This document shows positions 35,090 through 42,823 of a stretch of 43,374 nucleotides of DNA, one piece after another. Every line of letters begins with the position of its first letter. Positions within the stretch are counted from its first letter, which is position 1. Made by a program: the position numbers and the translations under genes. The DNA is from Methylomonas subterranea. Its GTDB lineage: Bacteria > Pseudomonadota > Gammaproteobacteria > Methylococcales > Methylomonadaceae. The stretch spans positions 1 through 43,374 of the forward strand of contig NZ_JANIBJ010000036.1 in NCBI RefSeq assembly GCF_024505185.1, written 5' to 3'. The notes beneath the pieces are model-generated. The model saw only the letters and a list, made by a program, of their open reading frames with translations, had not been told where the DNA came from and did no database searches.

Positions 35090-35512
35090 CTATGATGGTT
35101 CCGAACGCAGACTGGTCACCATCGGCAACGCACCCAGTTTTTTGTCGCTTTCGAAGGTGTAAAGCGTCATTGCTCCGGCCTTTTGCGCGGTTCTGGCAAT
35201 CAAGCAATCCGACAAATCGACCGCCGGATATTCCAGGTAATCCAGCAAAGCGCAGCTTAAAACCGACCAATCTTCGAATTGAAAGCGAGTGTTACAGGAC
35301 AATTCGCGGATGACGGCATGAATTTCCTGGCGGCTGCATTGAAACACGCTTTCCAACACCCATTCGATTTCGGCGATCACAATGGCCGAGACAAACACCT
35401 TGTCGGCGGCATCGATCAGCGCGACTGCCCGCTGCACTTGCCATTGCGGATTTCGGGCGTCGAGCGGTTGCAACAAATAGCGCAACAGAACGTTGGTATC
35501 AATCGCGATCAT
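35090..35512 (-). CDS. vapC: PIN-domain toxin, VapC-like
   Basis: 140 residues from the ATG at 35512. PIN-domain acidic residues are visible: D in MIAIDTNVLLRYL, E in VIAEIEWVL, D in DLSDCLIARTAQ (about residue 98) and the end region TFESDKKLG. VapC toxins are Mg-dependent RNases that usually cut tRNA or rRNA. It overlaps the AbrB-type antitoxin by 14 bp, antitoxin first. It sits between cas1 and cas2-3 on the opposite strand, so it splits the adaptation genes. Full-length and apparently intact. Confidence 0.88.
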   Translation of the reverse strand: MIAIDTNVLLRYLLQPLDARNPQWQVQRAVALIDAADKVFVSAIVIAEIEWVLESVFQCSRQEIHAVIRELSCNTRFQFEDWSVLSCALLDYLEYPAVDLSDCLIARTAQKAGAMTLYTFESDKKLGALPMVTSLRSEPS

Positions 35513-35753
35513 CGGCAAGCAGTTTTTTCGCGGCGCGCATCCTTAAAGCCTTGTCGATTTCCTCGTCGGTTGGAAACGCCTTGCCTTCGGTCAAATCGGC
35601 AAACCGACCGGCCAAGCTATCGGATTTCATTTTAACGATATGCGCCACACCGTCGCGGGCAAACACTTCGACATAATCGCCGGGCTGCAAGGCAATGGCG
35701 TTGCACACCGCTTGCGGCAGCGTGACTTGGCGTTTACTGGTGATTTTATGCAT
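35499..35753 (-). CDS. vapB: AbrB/SpoVT-type antitoxin, VapB-like
   Basis: 84 residues. MHKITSKRQVTLPQAVCNAI and LQPGDYVEVFARDGVAHIV form the swapped-hairpin AbrB DNA-binding domain. The C-terminal part (SLAGRFADLTEGKAFPTDEEIDKALRMRAAKKL) would wrap the toxin. It normally autorepresses its operon with VapC; the promoter would lie within about 35754-35830. Confidence 0.88.
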   Translation of the reverse strand: MHKITSKRQVTLPQAVCNAIALQPGDYVEVFARDGVAHIVKMKSDSLAGRFADLTEGKAFPTDEEIDKALRMRAAKKLLADDRD

Positions 35754-35955
35754 GGGAAATCTCGGTGTATTACGATGTTTTAATAGTAATACGGCTAATA
35801 TTCGGGGGTCAATCGATGGGAAAAAAATTGCTTAGACACAAAGGCGAGCAAAGCAACCGCTGGGTTTCAATGACGGTTCAGCGAATCAGACGAGTCGTGA
35901 TGACAGACTTGAGTCCCCAGGCACAAGCTATAACAAAAAATGGAGAGGCAACCTT
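35754..35955. other. Intergenic region upstream of the cas2-3 fragment
   Basis: 202 bp between divergent units: the vapBC start and the cas2-3 5' fragment. The right end has TGGAGAGG (35941-35948), a good ribosome site, directly before the ATG of the cas2-3 fragment at 35956. So it probably contains the original cas2-3 promoter and leader. A 60-codon frame from 35765 has no family resemblance. Confidence 0.5.
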
Positions 35956-36060
35956 ATGATGGTCACCTTCGTCAGCCAATGCCAGAAAAAGCCCTGGCCC
36001 GCACCCGCCGCGTCCTCGACGCCTTCGCCAACCGCATCGGCGACAATACTTGGCAGACTG
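35956..36060 (+). pseudogene. Duplicated 5' fragment of cas2-3 with frameshift
   Basis: About 105 bp nearly identical to 36381-36486, the start of the intact cas2-3. There are only a few substitutions, and one A is missing from a run of six (CAGAAAAAGCCC here against CAGAAAAAAGCCC), which shifts the frame after about 12 codons. Homology stops near 36060 (TGGCAGACTG), where unrelated sequence leads into the orphan antitoxin. Unlike the intact gene, this copy keeps a strong ribosome site, suggesting it holds the ancestral gene start. Confidence 0.85.
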
Positions 36061-36100
36061 TTTTCACTACTCCCCCTAGAACAACAGCTATTGAGGCCTT

Positions 36101-36331
36101 ATGAAACAACTGATATTAGAAATAGATGAAATCACTGAAGCCAAAATAAACGCTGCGGCGAAAAGCGCAGGACTTTCTATCCAGCAATGGCTAAAACAAA
36201 TCATTGATGAAAAGACCGTCTCAACTTGGCCAGACTCAATAATGGCGTTACCCGGGACATGGCAAGACATAGCTTTTGCAGAGGAGTTACGCGCAGATGA
36301 AGGACAAAATATTTTAAGGGAGAAGTTTTAA
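36101..36331 (+). CDS. Orphan antitoxin-like protein (paralogue of 39388-39618)
   Basis: 76 residues, the same length as the antitoxin at 39388 and identical at 58 of 76 positions by hand alignment. The N-terminus KQLILEIDEITEAKINAAAK and GLSIQQWLKQIIDE look like a ribbon-helix-helix DNA-binding unit. The C-terminal part carries W/P-containing toxin-binding sequence (TWQDIAFAEEL). No toxin gene follows: only 49 bp separate it from cas2-3. It could still be expressed, and might neutralise the PIN toxin encoded after cas2-3. Confidence 0.7.
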   Translation: MKQLILEIDEITEAKINAAAKSAGLSIQQWLKQIIDEKTVSTWPDSIMALPGTWQDIAFAEELRADEGQNILREKF

Positions 36332-36380
36332 TATCTATGCCACAGCCAATAACAAAAAAATTATATTCGGGTAACCATCA

Positions 36381-39350
36381 ATGATGGTCACCTTCGTTAG
36401 CCAGTGCCAGAAAAAAGCCCTGGCCCGCACCCGCCGCGTCCTCGACGCCTTCGCCAACCGCATCGGCGACAACACCTGGCAAACGGTGATTACCGAAGAA
36501 GGCCTGATCGCGGTCAAAACCCTGCTGCGCAAAACCGCCACTAAAAACACCGCCGTCGCCTGCCATTGGCTCAGGTCCAGGAGTCGGAGTGAGTTGGTGT
36601 GGATAGTCGGTAATCGCAGTCAGTTTAATCATTCTGGAATTGTTCCTGTAAACACAACGAGTAAAGAGTTAATCATGGATATTGCAACAGACAAGCCTCT
36701 GGCAAATGTTTTATACGCCAACACTCACTTGCAGCCACTAGCGGAACATTTGTTTGCCGTTGGTTATTTAGCGATGCGAATACATCAAACATTATTTCCA
36801 GAACAATCCGGCCATAGCAAAGCCGTTTTTATTGCCGGGTGTTTGCATGATATTGGCAAGATAGACCCACAATTTCAACGCTGGGTGCGAGACCCTAAGC
36901 GTAAGGAATACATTCCCGAAGATGGGCAACATATTGATGTTGCCAAATTCAGCTTTGATAAATATCCAAGACATAACGAGATTTCGGTTTTGTTGTATGA
37001 ACTACTTGGTAATACCACATTAAATACGCTAGACCCAGATATCAAGAGGACTATTCGTCACACGATCTATTGGCATCATGCCAAGCCGTTTCGTAAAGAC
37101 AAGGATAAAGGCTTTGTCACTTATTGGGATATTTACTCTAAATTTATCGGCAATAATCCGTCGCTTGATTTTGCTCAGGTTATTGCAAGTGTAATAGATA
37201 CTTTATCGAGAGTGCTAAAGCTTGAGGAAAAAGCTGCTTTCGATAAAAAAGCCGGTTTATCTGAGAGTTACCAGAAAACAGTTGATGAAGATAAAGTGCA
37301 AAATCTCAAAAATGGCACACCGTTGCCCGTTTTTAAGTACTATGAGAATAAAACCAAATTGAGAGATTACCAAAGCGATATTGCTTTTAATGCCTTAAAT
37401 AACATCTTTCGTGCCTGCGTCATTACAGCCGATAGGCTGATTTCCTCACTTCCTGCTAATGAGCTCATGGAAGAATGCATTAAAAAACAATCCTTTGATT
37501 TTTTGATAGACCAATGTTTGTTGCCCAATAGCACACTTAGCAGTCATATCGAGCAATGTTTGAAACACCCCAGTTTTAACGGCGACCGTAGTACCAAGCA
37601 AAGTGAAATTGCAGAAGAATTAACGCAGTGCCGGGATATTGCGGTTTTAGCCGGCCCTGCGGGCTGCGGCAAAACCAAAATTGCCTTGGAATGGGCGAAA
37701 TTAAAAAATGCCCAAAAAATAATTTGGGTGTGTCCGCGGGTACAAATTTGCCAAGGCTTATTTGACGAGTTAATTTTGGAGCACTATTTGCCCGAAGCCA
37801 ATATCGAAATCTTCACCGGCGAATATAAATACACAAAGAAATGGGGACAGCAAACTTCGGATAATAGTTATTTTAGAGGAGATATTGTTATTACCACAAT
37901 GGATCAAGTGCTAAATAACATTATTACCCACACCAAAGCGGATAGTTTAATCAGCTTCCTGGATGCCCACGTCGTATTTGACGAATACCACGAATATATC
38001 AACATGCCTGCCTTTAATTTGTTTTTTGCCGAATTGGTACACGGCAAACGTTTAAAAGGCAGCAGTGCAAATACCCTATTGGTTTCCGCTACTCCGCATT
38101 ATTGCTTTATTGATAATTTATTTGGCGAAGCCCCTCTTGGACCATTCGATAGTCGTCACGATGTAAAACCCATGGAATCGTTCAACACTAGCCAATATCA
38201 AATTGACTTTGTAACGTATGACGAAGCCAAAATCGACGATAACAATCCATTTTATAAGCCGCGCTCAGGCAATACCTTTGTCATTAGTAACACCGCACTA
38301 AAAGCGCAAAAAGGCTTTATTTTTAATCTGAAGCATGAAAATGATCAGGACCGAGAAAATGCGGTGTTATACCACTCCAAATTTATCAAGAGCGACAAGC
38401 AAAAGTGGTTCGAGGCAGTTTACGATTCCTTCAAAAAAGGCGGCACCAAGTCCTACGATGTCCTGCGTAGCGGGCCGATTGTGCAAGCATCGCTCAATAT
38501 TACTTGTGACGAAATGATTAGCGATATTTGCAGCGCCGAAGATTGTTTGCAACGGTTGGGGCGTTTAGACCGCTTTGGCGAAAACGCCGCCGTCAACCGT
38601 TATCTAATTGCTATACCCACCCAATTCAAAGGGACGAACGGTGTCGGTAAATTTTTATCGAGCATGAACAGCTTCGCCTCAGCTAAGGCATGGCGTGAAT
38701 TTCTGGAAGCCAAATTGATGGTAGAAAAGCCGTTACGTCTGCCGCAAATTTATGAGTTTTATCGTGAGTTTCACTTCAATGAAACCACCAGAAAAGAAAT
38801 CGAGAACGACTTGCTAAAAGCGATACAAAAAAGCGTTAGCTTAATTAGCGATAGAGTCATTGACCCTATCCGCTTGTTCCAAAATAAAAAGGAGACAGCT
38901 AACAAACGCGGCAAAATCAGCAAAAATTCCTTGCGTGGCGATAATCGTTTTGTGCAATTGGCGGTATGCTCTGTGAGTGGGCTTGACCAATACCAATTCG
39001 AAAATCGCTACGCCTATCAAATGCCAATCAGCGATAACGAGCAGATAGATAACATCACTGCCAAGAAAGAACTGATTGAAGGCTACGGTAATAGCGAAAA
39101 AAGCTTGCTCGCGCACATGGCTAAAAAGCACCATCAAATCATGGGAGGAAAAGCGCCATTCAAGGATTTCATGCTTTTGAATGAAGCCAGAGACCCGGAA
39201 AGTCCAATTTACCTAAGCTACACGAAGGAAGACTTGGACAACGCTGGAAGAGAAACAGGTCGGCATCCCTGGGCAATTTATTATGCCGAATGCGACAAAC
39301 AGCCTATCGGCGCAATTTCCATCAAGCAGTTAACCTCGAATGAGGATTAA
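36381..39350 (+). CDS. cas3: Type I-F Cas2-Cas3 fusion, nuclease-helicase
   Basis: 989 residues. Residues 1 to about 95 are the Cas2 domain that partners Cas1 (VSQCQKKALARTRRVLDAFA, CHWLRSRSRSELVWIVGN). The HD nuclease follows with H156/D157 in GCLHDIGKID and a later YWHHAKPF. The helicase has Walker A GPAGCGKTK (425-433), DEYH (534-537), SAT (569-571) and motif VI QRLGRLDR (724-731). All catalytic motifs are intact. It is recruited to target-bound Cascade and degrades DNA, and it also works with Cas1 in adaptation. The first ~190 bp are strongly GC-rich and the rest AT-rich, with the break inside the Cas2 domain (residues about 60-75). The ribosome site before the ATG at 36381 is weak. Confidence 0.95.
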   Translation: MMVTFVSQCQKKALARTRRVLDAFANRIGDNTWQTVITEEGLIAVKTLLRKTATKNTAVACHWLRSRSRSELVWIVGNRSQFNHSGIVPVNTTSKELIMDIATDKPLANVLYANTHLQPLAEHLFAVGYLAMRIHQTLFPEQSGHSKAVFIAGCLHDIGKIDPQFQRWVRDPKRKEYIPEDGQHIDVAKFSFDKYPRHNEISVLLYELLGNTTLNTLDPDIKRTIRHTIYWHHAKPFRKDKDKGFVTYWDIYSKFIGNNPSLDFAQVIASVIDTLSRVLKLEEKAAFDKKAGLSESYQKTVDEDKVQNLKNGTPLPVFKYYENKTKLRDYQSDIAFNALNNIFRACVITADRLISSLPANELMEECIKKQSFDFLIDQCLLPNSTLSSHIEQCLKHPSFNGDRSTKQSEIAEELTQCRDIAVLAGPAGCGKTKIALEWAKLKNAQKIIWVCPRVQICQGLFDELILEHYLPEANIEIFTGEYKYTKKWGQQTSDNSYFRGDIVITTMDQVLNNIITHTKADSLISFLDAHVVFDEYHEYINMPAFNLFFAELVHGKRLKGSSANTLLVSATPHYCFIDNLFGEAPLGPFDSRHDVKPMESFNTSQYQIDFVTYDEAKIDDNNPFYKPRSGNTFVISNTALKAQKGFIFNLKHENDQDRENAVLYHSKFIKSDKQKWFEAVYDSFKKGGTKSYDVLRSGPIVQASLNITCDEMISDICSAEDCLQRLGRLDRFGENAAVNRYLIAIPTQFKGTNGVGKFLSSMNSFASAKAWREFLEAKLMVEKPLRLPQIYEFYREFHFNETTRKEIENDLLKAIQKSVSLISDRVIDPIRLFQNKKETANKRGKISKNSLRGDNRFVQLAVCSVSGLDQYQFENRYAYQMPISDNEQIDNITAKKELIEGYGNSEKSLLAHMAKKHHQIMGGKAPFKDFMLLNEARDPESPIYLSYTKEDLDNAGRETGRHPWAIYYAECDKQPIGAISIKQLTSNED

Positions 39351-39387
39351 GCTATACCCAAATTTATCGACAAATACCGAGGTCATC

Positions 39388-39618
39388 ATGAAACAACTGT
39401 TACTAGAAATCGACGAAACCACGGAAGCCAAAATTAACGCCGCCGCCAAAACAGCGGGGCTCTCTACCCAGCAATGGTTACGCCGGATAATTGATGAAAA
39501 AACGGCGACCGGCTGGCCAAAGTCCATTAAGGCGTTAGCCGGGACGTGGCAAGATGCCCCCTTCGCGGAGGAATTACGCGCGGCTGAAGGCCAAGATATT
39601 GCCAGGGAAGATTTTTGA
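39388..39618 (+). CDS. Antitoxin of a PIN toxin module (ribbon-helix-helix-like)
   Basis: 76 residues from the ATG at 39388. The N-terminus KQLLLEIDETTEAKINAAAK with GLSTQQWLRRIIDE suggests a ribbon-helix-helix DNA-binding fold; the C-terminal part, with GTWQDAPFAEELRAAEGQ, would bind the toxin. The stop codon overlaps the toxin start (TGATG at 39616-39620), which supports a coupled module. It lies 37 bp after cas2-3 and before cas7fv on the same strand, inside the cas operon. A paralogue lies upstream of cas2-3. Confidence 0.82.
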   Translation: MKQLLLEIDETTEAKINAAAKTAGLSTQQWLRRIIDEKTATGWPKSIKALAGTWQDAPFAEELRAAEGQDIAREDF

Positions 39619-40013
39619 TGTTTGCCCTCGACACCAACACCGTGATTTATTTTTTTAAAGGCATAGGCAAGGTTGCCAGCCGTTTATTTAGCTTGCCGCC
39701 TCATGAAATCGCCTTGCCTGCGGTGGTTTTGTATGAACTGCAAGTCGGCATTGCCAAATCAAGTTCACCCGAAAAACGGAGCAACCAACTGAATGAATTA
39801 CTCACGGTCGTGCGCGTATTGCCGTTTACCGAACATGAAGCCGCCATTACCGCTCGAATCAGGGCCAGTTTAGAAAAAGCGGGCACCCCTATTGGCCCGC
39901 TGGACATGATGATTGCTGGAATTGCCTTGGCTAATCAGGCCACCTTGGTAACGCACAATACCAAAGAATTTTCGCGCATTGATGGCTTGCAGCTAGAAGA
40001 TTGGTTTAACTGA
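39618..40013 (+). CDS. PIN-domain toxin (VapC/FitB-like) inside the cas operon
   Basis: 131 residues from the ATG at 39618. PIN acidic residues: D in [16 protein letters not shown] in [14 protein letters not shown] in [13 protein letters not shown], and the distal [10 protein letters not shown] typical of VapC (T/N-x-x-x-F). Intact and about the normal length. It is a predicted Mg-dependent RNase held in check by the antitoxin encoded just upstream. cas7fv begins 26 bp after its stop, so toxin and interference genes are likely on one transcript. Confidence 0.88.
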   Translation: MFALDTNTVIYFFKGIGKVASRLFSLPPHEIALPAVVLYELQVGIAKSSSPEKRSNQLNELLTVVRVLPFTEHEAAITARIRASLEKAGTPIGPLDMMIAGIALANQATLVTHNTKEFSRIDGLQLEDWFN

Positions 40014-40039
40014 CACAATTTAATTTCAAGGAGAAAGCA

Positions 40040-41020
40040 ATGAATAAAATTACCGGCATTAGAAGCGTAGATTTCAAAATTACCGCCTTAGGTTATGGCG
40101 TGGTTAACTGGAACGGGCCAACGACATTACAAAGCGATGGGCGCATTATCGATAACCATTCGATGCCCAAGCTCCGGGGATATACCAACTTGACGGGCAA
40201 AGAAAGCGAAAAAGGTTACAAACTCAAAAAAGACCCATCAGAAATCGATTTTGACAAAAACCCCATGTATATCAGTCAAAATTGTATCCCACATCACCTA
40301 TTTAGAGATCAAGCGTTTGATTTGCACTTTGCTAACAACAAAAATCTCATCGAGTTGCTTGCTTCCATGACAGGGCTTGTTCGTGGCTATGTGATCCCTC
40401 AAGGCGATCAATGCAAGCGTACTAGTGCTTTGTTGTTAGAAGATTTTGTTGACACTTTTAAACAAGGCAATTTTGAGCAAATGGGGCGCTCTGGCACCAA
40501 AGAAAAAGGCGTCGATGAAAAGGGTAAAGACGTTGCCAGCACTTCATTCTTTTCCAAAACCACTTTTGGCGAAACCAAGTATTACGGCTGTGGCTCAATC
40601 AGCATCGAGCAGCTTCAATTTATCGCGCTGGATAAAAAATTTGACCGCCCTGCCATGGTCATTAAAGAAGGCGATGGCGAACGTGTTGCCCAAGCCATTG
40701 AAGACTTTATTAAAAGCATAGACCCCAGCCGTAACCCCAAAGCCACCTTTCACAAAAACTATGTCCGCAGAGGCACGATTTTTAAGGATGGCGAATGCGG
40801 CATTCTGTTAGACAACGAAGCCATCGATATTTTGGTAAAAGAAACGCTACGCATGATCAGTGAATTGAGTATCAGGCAAGCCAAAGGCTATATGTACGTG
40901 GATGAAGTACAAGTGGATTACAACGACAGCCATAAAATGATGCGAATCAAACGCGCCGAAGCTGGTAACACCTCTCCTACGCCGCAAAGCGATTACGCCG
41001 TTTATTTTGAAGGCGTTTGA
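40040..41020 (+). CDS. cas7fv: Type I-F2 backbone subunit Cas7fv
   Basis: 326 residues; AAGGAGAAAGC precedes the [28 protein letters not shown] at the start, [29 protein letters not shown], the serine-rich [27 protein letters not shown] and [20 protein letters not shown] near the end fit the Cas7fv of the minimal Shewanella putrefaciens I-Fv complex. Copies would polymerise along the crRNA. It is not the Csy3 of I-F1. Composition is AT-richer than the host. I recall the family from its pattern and gene order, and have not compared it by alignment. Confidence 0.85.
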   Translation: MNKITGIRSVDFKITALGYGVVNWNGPTTLQSDGRIIDNHSMPKLRGYTNLTGKESEKGYKLKKDPSEIDFDKNPMYISQNCIPHHLFRDQAFDLHFANNKNLIELLASMTGLVRGYVIPQGDQCKRTSALLLEDFVDTFKQGNFEQMGRSGTKEKGVDEKGKDVASTSFFSKTTFGETKYYGCGSISIEQLQFIALDKKFDRPAMVIKEGDGERVAQAIEDFIKSIDPSRNPKATFHKNYVRRGTIFKDGECGILLDNEAIDILVKETLRMISELSIRQAKGYMYVDEVQVDYNDSHKMMRIKRAEAGNTSPTPQSDYAVYFEGV

Positions 41021-41028
41021 GGTGATTT

Positions 41029-42045
41029 ATGTTTATCAAAATTCGCCACGAAGCCTCATGGCGCAATTCATTTTTAGACGGCTCGAATAATGAGCCGATT
41101 CCCCAGGGCGGCAGAAAATTTATTGCGTCCATGACGGAATTAAAAAAAGACGGCAATTACAAAGACAGGCAAATCAGCAAAGACACCGTCATGGGCATAC
41201 TAAACCGATTAATCGGCGAGCAACGCAAACTGTATCAAGCAAGAAGTTCTGACGATTATTATTTCAGGGAAATTGAACGCATATTAACGGAAGACAGTAT
41301 TAAAGACATACCAGAAAATACCCAGGAATTGGTTTATATCCGCAATATAACTGGCAGTAATGACCAAAACTCATTTACCGGAATGATTAAAGCCCAAGAT
41401 GCCGCGTTTAATTCCGAGTTTTCCAGTCAATTATGGGGCGTATTATTTTTGGATTTTCCTGATCTGTTGGAATTCTGCCTAAATCCACACATAGGCGCAG
41501 ATACCGAGGTAGAACTTGATCCTATCGTGGTGATTGGTCAATTAGAAGAGATTAACAGCTTAAAACCGGTTGAGTTAGATGAAAAATGCCAAGCAGTTTT
41601 AACTCGTCTGAAGACCAAATTTCCAGATGTGGATTATAAATTGACCGCTAAAGGACAAATGCCGCCCATTACCTTTTACACCTCGGCCTTATACCTTCAG
41701 TTAGAACAACTGGCTGCAACATTTGATTTGGGAAATGTTGTCACAAAATCGGGTGGTTTAAGTGGCATTTCAAAACGGGGATTTACCAAAAAAGATTTTA
41801 TGGATCGGTATACCACAGGTCATAAAAAAATCATTTTTGGCAATCCTTATCTATTAAAACAACGCATCCAGGGCGAAGGCGAAGTGACCAAACTACTTAC
41901 CAAAGCGAGTGGTGTCCTAGAAATCAACCTCAATATTTCAAGAGCAGATGCCATAGACCTGCAAGAAAAAATCGATTGTGCAGGGGTTTCCAGTTTTTAC
42001 TTGGGCAAAAAAGGCTTGGCCTATGTCGAAGATATTCGCATCTAA
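41029..42045 (+). CDS. cas5fv: Type I-F2 subunit Cas5fv
   Basis: 338 residues, 8 bp after cas7fv. MFIKIRHEASWRNSFLDGSNNEPIPQGGRKFIASMTELKKDG begins the protein; a middle helical region (about residues 60-180) is consistent with the extra domain by which Cas5fv takes over the roles of the missing Cas8f large subunit, including PAM contact, in the S. putrefaciens complex. FYTSALYLQLEQLAATFDLG and SRADAIDLQEKIDCAGVSSF lie in the C-terminal part. It would cap the 5' crRNA handle. No separate large or small subunit gene exists in the locus. Function follows from family knowledge and gene order. Confidence 0.82.
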   Translation: MFIKIRHEASWRNSFLDGSNNEPIPQGGRKFIASMTELKKDGNYKDRQISKDTVMGILNRLIGEQRKLYQARSSDDYYFREIERILTEDSIKDIPENTQELVYIRNITGSNDQNSFTGMIKAQDAAFNSEFSSQLWGVLFLDFPDLLEFCLNPHIGADTEVELDPIVVIGQLEEINSLKPVELDEKCQAVLTRLKTKFPDVDYKLTAKGQMPPITFYTSALYLQLEQLAATFDLGNVVTKSGGLSGISKRGFTKKDFMDRYTTGHKKIIFGNPYLLKQRIQGEGEVTKLLTKASGVLEINLNISRADAIDLQEKIDCAGVSSFYLGKKGLAYVEDIRI

Positions 42046-42053
42046 GGGGACTT

Positions 42054-42692
42054 ATGAAACACTACATTGAGCTCACTTTATTGCCTGCCCCTGATTTCAA
42101 TCTTTTCAAACTTTGGTCCCGAGTATTCGAACAACTCCATCTTGGCTTCGTGGAAAATCAAGACGAAAACAAGCGTGTTCCAATTGGCTTATCGCTACCG
42201 GAATACAAAATGGGCGACAAATATGGCGTGTTGGGCGACAAAATCCGCCTGTTCGCCGCCGACCAAGCCACACTGGAACGCTTTAACGCCCCGCAACGTC
42301 TGGCGCGCCTGAGCGACTACGTGCATTGCACCGGCATCCGGCCAGTGCCGGACAAGCTGCTGGGGTATGCGGTTTACCGGCGGGTGCAGCCCAAGACCAA
42401 TCCCGAGCGGCTGGCCCGGCGCTACGCCAAGCGTCACGGCGTCGATTTGGCGACCGCGTTGAACATGACGGTGGAACTGCGGGCGGCGAGCGAGAATCCC
42501 GCTTACCCGCTGTCATTTCGCTATTGCGACATGCTCAAGCCTTCCGTGCCCTGGCCGTTCATTCGCTTGCAAAGCAAGAGCGGCGGCCAGACCTTTTGTT
42601 TGTGGATAGCCAAAACTGCCGCCGCCGCGCCGGTGGCCGGCAGTTTCAGCGCCTACGGCCTGAGCAGCGTTGCCACCGTTCCCGAATTTTGA
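42054..42692 (+). CDS. cas6f: CRISPR repeat endoribonuclease Cas6f (Csy4)
   Basis: 212 residues, 8 bp after cas5fv, ATG at 42054. H29 (FEQLHLGF) matches the catalytic His29 of Csy4, and the Arg-rich helix TNPERLARRYAKRHGVD and PFIRLQSKSGGQTFCLWI correspond to the repeat-binding helix and the conserved serine segment; FSAYGLSSVATVPEF ends like Csy4 (CYGLS...F). It cuts the repeat hairpin after its stem, leaving an 8-nt 5' handle, and stays on the 3' stem-loop. The 5' third (to about 42240) is AT-rich like cas5fv, while the rest is GC-rich like the host: a sharp composition break within one gene. Confidence 0.94.
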   Translation: MKHYIELTLLPAPDFNLFKLWSRVFEQLHLGFVENQDENKRVPIGLSLPEYKMGDKYGVLGDKIRLFAADQATLERFNAPQRLARLSDYVHCTGIRPVPDKLLGYAVYRRVQPKTNPERLARRYAKRHGVDLATALNMTVELRAASENPAYPLSFRYCDMLKPSVPWPFIRLQSKSGGQTFCLWIAKTAAAAPVAGSFSAYGLSSVATVPEF

Positions 42693-42823
42693 CCCAATTT
42701 TTTTTGCTCTTTAACAATACGAACTAAATCAGCCGGTTACGACCAAGGGTTTTGCGGATGGTAAAAATGGGTTTATCCAGCCGCAGCCCTTGTCGCAGCC
42801 GGCTTCCCGTTTATTTATAATCA
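42693..42823 (+). promoter_or_regulatory. CRISPR leader
   Basis: 131 bp between cas6f and the first repeat. It begins with the AT-rich run TTTTTTTTGCTCTTTAACAA (starting near 42701), a string typical of type I-F leaders, and should contain the array promoter and integration signals. Confidence 0.75.
42727..42739 (+). promoter_or_regulatory. Candidate IHF site in the leader
   Basis: AATCAGCCGGTTA agrees at all defined positions with the IHF consensus WATCARNNNNTTR. It lies 84 bp before the first repeat. IHF bends the leader for spacer integration in related type I systems; activity here is inferred. Confidence 0.45.

Noticed and set aside
35765-35959. Possible small gene before the cas2-3 fragment
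   Set aside because: No family resemblance, and it runs into the cas2-3 fragment start; more likely promoter and leader sequence.
36381-39350. Split or inactive Cas3
   Set aside because: One uninterrupted frame with HD, Walker A, DEYH, SAT and QRLGRLDR motifs all intact.
40040-42045. Csy3 and Csy2 of an ordinary I-F1 system
   Set aside because: Order (cas7 before cas5), absence of csy1/cas8f, and the protein patterns fit Cas7fv and Cas5fv better.
34103-42692. Tn7-like CRISPR transposon (type I-F3)
   Set aside because: I-F3 systems lack cas1 and cas2-3 and carry tniQ and tns genes; here cas1 and a full Cas2-3 are present and no tns/tniQ gene is seen.
42693-42823. Anti-CRISPR or tracrRNA-like gene in the leader
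   Set aside because: Only 131 bp with no open frame or repeat-complementary segment.
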